13,043 nt of DNA from Flavobacteriales bacterium (GTDB lineage Bacteria > Bacteroidota > Bacteroidia > Flavobacteriales > Weeksellaceae). Position numbers and translations under genes: made by a program. How positions within the stretch are numbered: the first letter of the stretch is position 1; every line of letters begins with the position of its first letter. The stretch covers positions 1 to 13,043 of the forward strand of contig CAAGLV010000031.1 of the NCBI GenBank assembly GCA_900770875.1, in the 5' to 3' direction. A model generated the notes under the pieces. It saw only the letters and a list, made by a program, of their open reading frames with translations, did no database searches and was not told where the DNA came from. Shown one piece after another: positions 7,608 through 13,043 of this stretch.

Positions 7608-8501
7608 ATGTCAAAAACGAACGATAAATTTGAGAAAGGAAGACTTCGCTCATCAAACATAACAGTCGTTATAAGTATATCTTTAGTTTTATTTTTATTA
7701 GGTGTTTTTGGAGTAATTGTAATTAATGCACAAAGTTACGCAGAACATCTAAAACGAGAATTAAAAATCGAAGCTTATTTTAATGATGTTGATGATCCTA
7801 AGCTAAAAGACAAAGAATTAGCGATGCAACAGGAATACATCGATTCGTTAAAAATTAAGTACAATTATATAGAATCTACCAAATATATAAGTAAAGAAGA
7901 AGCTTCGGCTATTGCTAAACGCGATTTGGGTATTAATGACCAAGAATTATTTGAAGCTAATATTTATCCGCCATCGGTGCAAATTACATTAAATCCGAAG
8001 AAGGTAAACTCGATTGAGCAGATTGACTCTATTATGGTTAATTTGGCTAAAAATCCGATTATCGAAGAGGTAAAAAGTGATCGCGAAGCAATGCTAGCTA
8101 TTCATAAAAGCATCAATACCATTACATTTTGGATTATCGTTTTTGCTATCATATTTTTAGTTATCGTAATTGTATTAATCAATAACTCGATTCGATTAAA
8201 AATATTCGCTAAACGTTTTAGCATTAAAACAATGCAATTAGTTGGTGCTAGAAGACGTTTTATTATGAAACCTTTTTTACTAGAAGGTGCATTTTTAGGC
8301 CTATTAGCTGCTATTATTGCCATTATAGGAATTGGTATTATTTGGTATTTATTAGCAACACGTATAGGATTATTAATTTGGAATCCTCAGTTTACATACT
8401 TAATTATAGGATTAATTTCTTTAGGTGTTTTAATCGCGGTATTTAGTACTTTATTTGCTGCTTGGAGATATTTAAGATTAAAAACAGATCAACTTTACTA
8501 A
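7608..8501 (+). CDS. ftsX: Cell division protein FtsX
   Basis: This is the membrane subunit of the FtsEX ABC-type complex, which links the division ring to activation of peptidoglycan hydrolases at the septum. Seen in the 297-residue protein: a basic cytoplasmic N-terminus, a first membrane helix at about 18-40, an extracytoplasmic domain at about 41-170 (with STKYISKEEA and the PPSVQITL segment), then three membrane helices at about 172-192, 222-248 and 262-286, with the cytoplasmic motif RFSIKTMQLVGARRRFIMKPFLLEG (in two parts, 203-217 and 218-226) between the second and third. This is the FtsX layout rather than that of other MacB-type permeases. The partner ATPase gene ftsE is not in the window, although the two are adjacent in many bacteria. 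The stop overlaps the next start by one base (TAATG), implying translational coupling to the DUF3098 gene. Confidence 0.94.
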   Translation: MSKTNDKFEKGRLRSSNITVVISISLVLFLLGVFGVIVINAQSYAEHLKRELKIEAYFNDVDDPKLKDKELAMQQEYIDSLKIKYNYIESTKYISKEEASAIAKRDLGINDQELFEANIYPPSVQITLNPKKVNSIEQIDSIMVNLAKNPIIEEVKSDREAMLAIHKSINTITFWIIVFAIIFLVIVIVLINNSIRLKIFAKRFSIKTMQLVGARRRFIMKPFLLEGAFLGLLAAIIAIIGIGIIWYLLATRIGLLIWNPQFTYLIIGLISLGVLIAVFSTLFAAWRYLRLKTDQLY

Positions 8502-8803
8502 TGAGTATATTTAATAAACAAAATACACTAAAATCAGAATCTTCTAAAGGTTCTGATTTTACCTTTTTATTTGGTAAACGCAATTACATTTGGATGGCTA
8601 TTGGTATTGCTTTAATTGCATTAGGTTTTATTTTAATGACAGGACAAGATGCTAACACACGTCCAGATGGCACTTACGACATTACGTATTGGAACGAAGA
8701 AATTTACTCTTGGAGACGTATCCGATTAGCTCCTACCTTAGTTTTATTAGGATTTATTGTAGAAGCTTATGCCATTTTAATTAACCCAACAAAAGAAAAA
8801 TAA
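8501..8803 (+). CDS. DUF3098 family small membrane protein
   Basis: The function is unknown. The 100-residue protein has a polar N-terminal tail of about 20 residues, then FLFGKRNYIWM leading into a membrane helix at about 29-47 (ends GFILMTGQD), a short loop rich in polar and aromatic residues (48-70, YDITYWNEEIYSW), the conserved RRIRLAPTLVLLGF, and a second helix at about 75-94 ending AYAIL. This two-helix pattern is that of DUF3098, a family I know only from Bacteroidota. The ATG at 8501 overlaps the ftsX TAA by one base; an upstream in-frame start at 8462 inside ftsX is rejected because it would add unrelated residues. The gene sits 17 bases ahead of uppP. Its place between ftsX and uppP suggests a role at the envelope or division site, but that is only inference from context. 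Confidence 0.9.
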   Translation: MSIFNKQNTLKSESSKGSDFTFLFGKRNYIWMAIGIALIALGFILMTGQDANTRPDGTYDITYWNEEIYSWRRIRLAPTLVLLGFIVEAYAILINPTKEK

Positions 8804-8820
8804 AACTAACTAATTTATAA

Positions 8821-9624
8821 ATGGAAACTTTAAAAGCCATACTTGTTGGTATAGTACAAGGATTAACCGAATTTTTGCCTGTATCATCAAGTGGACACAT
8901 TGTTATTGCCCAAAATTTATTGGGATTAGATTTTGGTGAAGACGAAAACTTATTATTTGCTATCGTTTTACACTTTGCAACTGCTTTAAGTACAATGGTA
9001 ATCTTTAAAAACGATATCATTAATATCTTTAAAGGATTATTTCAATTTAAATGGAACGAAGAATTTCAGTTTGCATTAAAAATTGTAATCTCTATGATTC
9101 CGGCCGCTTTAGTTGGTGTTTTATTAAAAGATCAATTAGAAGCCTTATTCTCTAACTTACGCGTAGTTGGAATTATGTTATTAATTACAGCTTGTTTATT
9201 ATATTTTGCCGACAAAGCTAAAAACACAAATAAAGACGTATCATTTAAAGATGCTTTAATTATTGGTATAGCACAAGGATTTGCAGCTTTATTACCAGGA
9301 TTATCGCGCTCTGGCTCTACAATCTCAACTTCTATTATCTTAGGAGACGACAAAGCAAAAGCAGCTCGATTCTCGTTCTTAATGGTTTTACCATTAATAT
9401 TTGGTGCTATTGCTAAAATGGTTTTAGATATGCAAAAATCAGGAGGTTTATCATCAATAGAAATTTCTACTTTAGATTTATCTGCCGGATTTATCGCAGC
9501 ATTTTTAGCTGGTTTATTAGCTTGTAAATGGATGATAAACATCGTTAAAAAAGCTAAATTAGTTTACTTTTCTGTTTATTGTTTAATTGTTGGTATTATC
9601 GTAATTGTAAGCACTTTTATTTAA
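8821..9624 (+). CDS. uppP: Undecaprenyl-diphosphate phosphatase (UppP/BacA)
   Basis: This integral membrane enzyme dephosphorylates undecaprenyl diphosphate to the monophosphate. It renews the lipid carrier for peptidoglycan and other surface polymers, and extra dosage gives bacitracin resistance in some species. Seen in the 267-residue protein: the first active-site motif GIVQGLTEFLPVSSSGH (10-26, with E17 and H26), the second motif LLPGLSRSGSTIS (157-169, with R163), and a protein that is mostly hydrophobic helices, with predicted spans throughout and one ending at residue 267. The length and both motifs are standard for the BacA family and exclude the unrelated PAP2-type phosphatases. ATG at 8821 places the first motif right after the start. 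The gene follows the DUF3098 gene by 17 bases and precedes truB by 18, so it is very likely part of one transcript. Confidence 0.96.
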   Translation: METLKAILVGIVQGLTEFLPVSSSGHIVIAQNLLGLDFGEDENLLFAIVLHFATALSTMVIFKNDIINIFKGLFQFKWNEEFQFALKIVISMIPAALVGVLLKDQLEALFSNLRVVGIMLLITACLLYFADKAKNTNKDVSFKDALIIGIAQGFAALLPGLSRSGSTISTSIILGDDKAKAARFSFLMVLPLIFGAIAKMVLDMQKSGGLSSIEISTLDLSAGFIAAFLAGLLACKWMINIVKKAKLVYFSVYCLIVGIIVIVSTFI

Positions 9625-9642
9625 GATTTTAAAATAAGATTG

Positions 9643-10338
9643 ATGAATGTAGAAAAGATACAAGAAGGACACGTTTTCTTAATTGATAAACCGTTAGATT
9701 GGACTTCTTTTGATGTGGTAAATAAAATTCGTTGGAACATCAGAAAAGCTTATAATTTAAAGAAAATTAAAGTTGGACACGCCGGCACATTAGATCCTAA
9801 AGCAACAGGATTATTACTAGTTTGTACAGGTAAAATGACAAAATCTATCGATCAATTACAAGCGCAAGAAAAAACGTACACAGGCACAATTAAATTAGGT
9901 GCAACAACGCCAACTTACGATTTAGAGTCTGACGAAGATCAAACCTTTCCTACAAATCATCTAACCGAAGAATTAATTAACGAAGCAACACAACAATTTG
10001 TTGGCGAAATAGAACAATTTCCACCCATGCACTCAGCAATTAAAGTTGACGGAAAACGTTTATATGAATTAGCTCGTGAAGGACAAGAAATTGAACGTAA
10101 AGCACGTAAAATTACAATCGAAGAATTTAAAATCACAAAAATAGATTTACCTTTTGTTGATTTTGAAGTTAAATGCTCAAAAGGAACTTACATCCGTTCT
10201 TTAGCTTTTGATTTTGGAAAAGCATTAAATTCTGGTGGATATTTAACCGCCTTAAGAAGAACAAAAATTGGAGAATTTGATGTAATTAATGCAGATAATT
10301 CGTCTTTCGAAAAAGCTTATTTCGAAGAAAATATATAA
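9643..10338 (+). CDS. truB: tRNA pseudouridine(55) synthase TruB
   Basis: This enzyme converts uridine 55 in the T loop of tRNAs to pseudouridine and also acts as a tRNA folding chaperone. Seen in the 231-residue protein: the N-terminal GHVFLIDKPLDWTSFDVVNKIR (in parts, 9-20 and 21-30), the catalytic motif KVGHAGTLDPKATGLLLV (43-60) with the catalytic aspartate D51, the YTGTIKLG and TPTYDLESD substrate-binding region, PPMHSAIKVDGKRLYELAR, and KGTYIRSLAFDFG. The start is taken as ATG 9643; a TTG directly before it is possible but less likely. The protein is at the short end of the family and seems to lack a C-terminal PUA extension. It is the last gene of the ftsX cluster, 18 bases after uppP, and is followed at once by a terminator. 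Confidence 0.96.
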   Translation: MNVEKIQEGHVFLIDKPLDWTSFDVVNKIRWNIRKAYNLKKIKVGHAGTLDPKATGLLLVCTGKMTKSIDQLQAQEKTYTGTIKLGATTPTYDLESDEDQTFPTNHLTEELINEATQQFVGEIEQFPPMHSAIKVDGKRLYELAREGQEIERKARKITIEEFKITKIDLPFVDFEVKCSKGTYIRSLAFDFGKALNSGGYLTALRRTKIGEFDVINADNSSFEKAYFEENI

Positions 10339-10339
10339 C

Positions 10340-10372
10340 AAAAAATGTCATCTAAAAAGATGACATTTTTTT
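10340..10372. terminator. Bidirectional intrinsic terminator after truB
   Basis: A perfect 14-bp stem pairs 10340-10353 with 10358-10371 around an AAAA loop. The core is TGTCATCT/AGATGACA with A and T runs on the outside, so it makes a U tract in both directions. It begins 2 bases after the truB stop and lies about 10 bases past the end of the convergent hydrolase gene. Confidence 0.92.
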
Positions 10373-10380
10373 ATTTTATC

Positions 10381-11046
10381 TTATAATTGATCTAAAACCT
10401 GATTAATTAATCCACTCACAACTTTGGGTTTTTGCATCACCATAATATGTCTTCCGCCATCAACAATTTTACAATTTTTTATGTTTTTTATCGGAAATAC
10501 AATATCTCTATTCCCATGTATATGCGTTAAATTTTGAGGCGAGATGTTTAGCGAATTATTCCATTTCAGAATCTGATTAATCGACCAACTTAAGTAATAA
10601 TGATCCTTAAATTCGAAAATCTCGTTCATTAAATCATGATCTTGCTTTTTGCTGTAATAAATTTTTCGGAGCATGATATACGACAAAATTTTATCAGATG
10701 TTAAAAAACTCATCGGAATTAATTTATGCGCATTTGTTTTTGCGGCAAATTTAAATAACGAAGGCATTTCTGCTTTATTTTTAACCGTCGATAACAAAAT
10801 GGTATGTTTTGGATTAACCAAACGATTCATTTCTTGCACAATTATTCCACCAAAAGATAATCCCATCAAAAGAAAATCTTCTGTGGGATTAATTTTATCT
10901 ACCATTCGTTCGGTATAATGCTTTAAAGTTTCATCAACTTCTGGTTGCAACCAAGGAATGTTTATTTGTTCGAAATTATCATTCAATTTTAAGTTTTTAA
11001 AAGCTTTTCCGTTTGCTCCTAAACCACTTACTTGATAAATTTTCAT
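10381..11046 (-). CDS. Small alpha/beta hydrolase
   Basis: This is a predicted cytoplasmic serine hydrolase of unknown substrate. The 221-residue protein has the alpha/beta-hydrolase triad layout: an N-terminal VSGLGANGKAF strand-loop (6-16) likely supplying the oxyanion hole, the nucleophile elbow MGLSFGG (61-67, Ser64), a late strand with HIHGNRDIVFP (175-185, Asp181), and VDGGRHIMV (195-203, His200). There is no signal peptide. The family resembles short esterase/lysophospholipase-type proteins that are common in Flavobacteriia, but the sequence does not decide between carboxylesterase, thioesterase and other activities. It starts 8 bases after the AraC-type regulator on the same strand, so the two are probably co-transcribed, and ends at the shared terminator beyond truB. 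Confidence 0.85.
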   Translation of the reverse strand: MKIYQVSGLGANGKAFKNLKLNDNFEQINIPWLQPEVDETLKHYTERMVDKINPTEDFLLMGLSFGGIIVQEMNRLVNPKHTILLSTVKNKAEMPSLFKFAAKTNAHKLIPMSFLTSDKILSYIMLRKIYYSKKQDHDLMNEIFEFKDHYYLSWSINQILKWNNSLNISPQNLTHIHGNRDIVFPIKNIKNCKIVDGGRHIMVMQKPKVVSGLINQVLDQL

Positions 11047-11054
11047 TTGTAATG

Positions 11055-11876
11055 TTATAAGATATCTTTCTTTTTCGAATAATCTGTAGGTCGTACACCA
11101 ATCACTTTTTGAAATGTATTACTAAAAGTTGGTAAACTATTATAACCTACCATATTAGATATTTCTCCGATAGAAAATGTACCATCAATTAATAATTTAA
11201 GCGCACGCAACATACGTAAAATTGTAAAATATTGTACAAATGTCATTTGCAAATCTTTTTGGAATAATCTTGATAACGATCGCTCACTAAAACCAAATTC
11301 GGCTGTAATTTTTTTCATCGTAATCGAGCTATCCATATGATCTTCTAAAAACTGAACAATCTTTTTTAAACGTTCGTCAGTAGGTAAAGGTAAAGTTAAC
11401 TTTAAACTATTTTTACTTACTTGTGGCAAAATTTCTTTAAACGCCGAGGCAATAATAAAATCGCTTTTTTGCTCGGACGTAATATCTCCCATCCATTTAT
11501 TGGTAAATAAAAGCATCTCTAATACCAAACCACTTGCCGGATATATCCCAACTTTTTTATAAAAAATATTATCGGTATTAAATATCGGAAAATACAGGTT
11601 TCGCATAATAACATCTGGTGTATTAGGATGTATACTATGCACAGCATGCGGCGGAATCCACATATAATGTCTGGCTGGTAAATAAAATGTGTCTTTCCCA
11701 ATCTTTACATATACAATACCACCTTCGCAATATAAAAACTGCCCTTTATCGTGCTGATGTTCTACAACGTAAGCCTCAGATATCTCTTTATGATAACAAA
11801 AAATCGAGTCTTTTACCTTATCGATCTCCGTTAAATAGTAGCGTGTATCTAAATTATTTTCAATATATATATCCAT
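11055..11876 (-). CDS. AraC family transcriptional regulator
   Basis: This is a DNA-binding regulator with a small-molecule-sensing N-terminal domain. Seen in the 273-residue protein: an N-terminal cupin-like AraC-binding domain at about 30-95 (VVEHQHDKGQFLYCEGG, LPARHYMWIPPHAVHSI; histidines at 40, 42, 70, 77 and 80), and a C-terminal AraC-type pair of helix-turn-helix units, with the first near 185-206 (ITMKKITAEFGFSERSLSRL) and the second near 234-256 (SIGEISNMVGYNSLPTFSNT), ending GVRPTDYSKK. ATG 11876 is chosen; the frame can be extended 20 codons to a TTG at 11936, but that part is lysine/isoleucine-rich leader-like sequence outside the domain. The gene is divergent from the CoA-transferase across 184 bases and is followed at 8 bases by the hydrolase. 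Control of either neighbour is plausible but not shown; the inducer is unknown. Confidence 0.9.
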   Translation of the reverse strand: MDIYIENNLDTRYYLTEIDKVKDSIFCYHKEISEAYVVEHQHDKGQFLYCEGGIVYVKIGKDTFYLPARHYMWIPPHAVHSIHPNTPDVIMRNLYFPIFNTDNIFYKKVGIYPASGLVLEMLLFTNKWMGDITSEQKSDFIIASAFKEILPQVSKNSLKLTLPLPTDERLKKIVQFLEDHMDSSITMKKITAEFGFSERSLSRLFQKDLQMTFVQYFTILRMLRALKLLIDGTFSIGEISNMVGYNSLPTFSNTFQKVIGVRPTDYSKKKDIL

Positions 11877-11999
11877 AATGTATAAAAGTGAATCTAATAT
11901 AATAATTTTTTTTCTTATAATGTACTTTATACACAAATCTTTTGTCTTATTTAAATAATTTTATGTCTAATTTTAATATTAAAGCAGGAAATTATTTTT

Positions 12000-12007
12000 T
12001 AAATTTG
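12000..12007 (+). promoter_or_regulatory. Putative −7 promoter element for the CoA-transferase gene
   Basis: TAAATTTG matches the Bacteroidota −7 consensus TAnnTTTG exactly and lies 53 bases before the ATG at 12061. A good −33 TTTG is not present at the usual spacing. The predicted start of transcription, about 7 bases downstream, falls inside the palindrome at 12011-12028. Promoter function is inferred. Confidence 0.45.
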
Positions 12008-12010
12008 TAG

Positions 12011-12028
12011 TTCTCTTTTAAAAGGGAA
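12011..12028. promoter_or_regulatory. Near-perfect 18-base palindrome, candidate operator
   Basis: The sequence TTCTCTTTTAAAAGGGAA is self-complementary at 8 of 9 pairs; the ninth (12014 with 12025) is a T/G pair. It lies directly downstream of the −7-like box at 12000-12007, so a bound dimeric repressor would cover the predicted start of transcription. AraC proteins usually bind direct repeats, so the binder may be another regulator. The symmetry is observed; operator function is inferred. It could also be a weak hairpin in the leader RNA. Confidence 0.35.
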
Positions 12029-12060
12029 TAATTATTGAAAAGTATAGAAAAAGTTGCATT

Positions 12061-13043
12061 ATGTTAGAAAGAATAAAATTAACTGACTTACAATCGAAAG
12101 TAATGACAGCGGAGGAGTCTGCCCAATTATTTGAAAACGGAATGATTGTAGGTGCAAGTGGATTTACAAGAGGTGGAGATACAAAAGTAGTTTTAAAAGC
12201 TGTTGCAGAGCGTGCTAAATCTGAGGATTTAGAAATTACTTTAATCACTGGAGCTTCTTTAGGACATGGGACTGACGCTGCTTTAGCAGAAAGTGGAGCT
12301 TTAAAAAAACGTTTACCTTTCCAAGTAGATACAGTTTTACGTAAAAATATTAATGCTGGTAATGTTTTATTCATTGACCAACATTTAGGAGAATCAGCTG
12401 AACACATTTTAAACGATACATTTAAAATTGATATTGCTGTTTTAGAAGTTGCTGAAATTTTAGAAGACGGATCTGTTGTTCCTACAACTTCTGTAGGTAA
12501 CAATGTAGATATCGCTGAAAGTGCTGATAAAATTATTTTAGAAATTAATACTTCTATCCCTACAGCTATCCGTGGAATTCACGATATTTATAAAGTAGAG
12601 GATTACGGAAAACGTACTCCTATTAACATCACAGCTTGTGATACAAAAATAGGTACAGATACAATTAAAATTGATCCATCTAAAGTTGTTGGTATCGTAT
12701 TCCACGATATTCAAGATATGGCTGGTGATATTGTTCCTGCTGACGAAGCTACAGCTGCTATCGCTAAAAACATTGTTACTTTCTTCGAAAAAGAAGTAGA
12801 AGCTGGTAAATTAACAAAAGAATTAATGCCATTACAATGTGGTATTGGAAAAGTTGCTAATGCAGTTTTAGGTGGATTAGAGCACTCTGATTTCGAAAAC
12901 TTAGTAATGTATTCTGAAGTATTACAAGATTCTACATTCGATTTAATTGATGCTGGAAAAATGAATTTTGCTTCTGCATCTTCTATGACAGTTTCTCAAG
13001 AATGTTACGATCGTGTAATTGGAAACATCGAAAACTATAAAGA
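12061..13043 (+). CDS. Succinyl-CoA:acetate CoA-transferase / acetyl-CoA hydrolase family (3' end cut)
   Basis: The frame is open from ATG 12061 to the right edge, giving 327 complete codons of a family usually about 500 residues long, so only the N-terminal two thirds are seen. The enzyme most likely moves CoA from succinyl-CoA to acetate, giving acetyl-CoA and succinate, through a glutamyl-CoA intermediate. Seen: the opening RIKLTDLQSKVMTAEES (4-20) and VGASGFTRGGDTK (30-42), typical of the succinate CoA-transferase subgroup (YgfH/AarC/Cat1-like); LITGASLGHGTDAAL (61-75); the CoA-binding loop GIGKVANAVLGGL (261-273); and YSEVLQD (284-290), with E286 matching the catalytic glutamate. Arginine codons are mostly CGT, as in sucA, suggesting strong expression. 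The gene is divergent from the AraC-type regulator and has a leader with a −7-like box and a palindrome. Acetyl-CoA hydrolase or propionyl-CoA:succinate transferase activity cannot be excluded from this part. Confidence 0.92.
   Translation, partial: MLERIKLTDLQSKVMTAEESAQLFENGMIVGASGFTRGGDTKVVLKAVAERAKSEDLEITLITGASLGHGTDAALAESGALKKRLPFQVDTVLRKNINAGNVLFIDQHLGESAEHILNDTFKIDIAVLEVAEILEDGSVVPTTSVGNNVDIAESADKIILEINTSIPTAIRGIHDIYKVEDYGKRTPINITACDTKIGTDTIKIDPSKVVGIVFHDIQDMAGDIVPADEATAAIAKNIVTFFEKEVEAGKLTKELMPLQCGIGKVANAVLGGLEHSDFENLVMYSEVLQDSTFDLIDAGKMNFASASSMTVSQECYDRVIGNIENYK

Noticed and set aside
8462..8500. A 13-residue N-terminal extension of the DUF3098 protein inside ftsX
   Set aside because: The ATG at 8501 overlaps the ftsX stop in the common TAATG arrangement, and the extension would only be an out-of-frame reading of the FtsX C-terminus.
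9132..9542. A 136-codon open frame on the minus strand inside uppP
   Set aside because: It lies wholly opposite a well-supported membrane phosphatase gene, and its composition is the mirror of hydrophobic codons; no family is recognisable.
11916..11931. A 16-base imperfect palindrome, TATAATGTACTTTATA, upstream of the AraC gene
   Set aside because: One pair mismatches, and the A/T content around it is so high that such symmetry is expected by chance; it is weaker evidence than the palindrome at 12011-12028.
11877..11936. A 20-residue N-terminal extension of the AraC regulator from a TTG
   Set aside because: The extension encodes an Ile/Lys-rich stretch typical of AT-rich untranslated sequence, and an ATG at 11876 gives a normal-length protein.
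12018..12503. A 161-codon open frame on the minus strand opposite the CoA-transferase
   Set aside because: The plus-strand frame is a clear, motif-rich CoA-transferase with strong codon bias; the antisense frame has no recognisable domain and results from the absence of stop complements in that codon use.
1..13043. A CRISPR array, insertion sequence, tRNA, toxin-antitoxin pair or other defence system
   Set aside because: I saw no regularly spaced repeats, transposase or integrase motifs, cloverleaf-like sequence or defence-family signatures; every substantial frame is explained by a core or regulatory gene.

Overview
The window is ordinary core-genome sequence from an AT-rich member of the Bacteroidota, most likely class Flavobacteriia. 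This rests on the protein signatures, the DUF3098 protein, the ftsX–DUF3098–uppP–truB gene order, A-rich leaders without strong Shine-Dalgarno sites, and several upstream octamers matching the Bacteroidota −7 promoter element TAnnTTTG. The genus cannot be fixed from the sequence alone. All genes read as intact except the last, which is cut by the window edge. There is no mobile element, CRISPR array, tRNA or rRNA, and no stretch over 300 bases without a gene.

Region 1 (3–4022, minus strand): sucA and sucB, the E1 and E2 subunits of 2-oxoglutarate dehydrogenase, 18 bases apart and probably one transcript from a promoter near 4055. Region 2 (4181–5332, plus strand): a membrane sensor histidine kinase with no response regulator beside it, divergent from sucA. 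A bidirectional terminator separates it from region 3 (5384–7511, minus strand): rsmA (ksgA, 16S rRNA dimethyltransferase, apparently using a TTG start) followed 4 bases later by mgtE (Mg2+ channel/transporter).

Region 4 (7608–10338, plus strand): ftsX, a small DUF3098 membrane protein, uppP and truB, tightly spaced and ending in a perfect 14-bp hairpin terminator. This joins cell-division control, lipid-carrier recycling for the cell wall and tRNA modification in one likely operon. Region 5 (10381–11876, minus strand): an AraC-family regulator and a small alpha/beta hydrolase, 8 bases apart. Region 6 (12061 to the right edge, plus strand): the first 327 codons of a succinyl-CoA:acetate CoA-transferase/acetyl-CoA hydrolase family gene, divergent from the AraC gene across 184 bases. 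That gap holds a good −7 box and an 18-base near-perfect palindrome over the predicted transcription start.

Two parts of the window meet at succinyl-CoA: SucAB makes it, and the CoA-transferase probably uses it. I found no clear previously undescribed system. The best candidates for follow-up are the AraC/hydrolase/CoA-transferase control region, the uncharacterised DUF3098 protein in the ftsX–uppP cluster, and the orphan kinase with an HQ phospho-acceptor motif.
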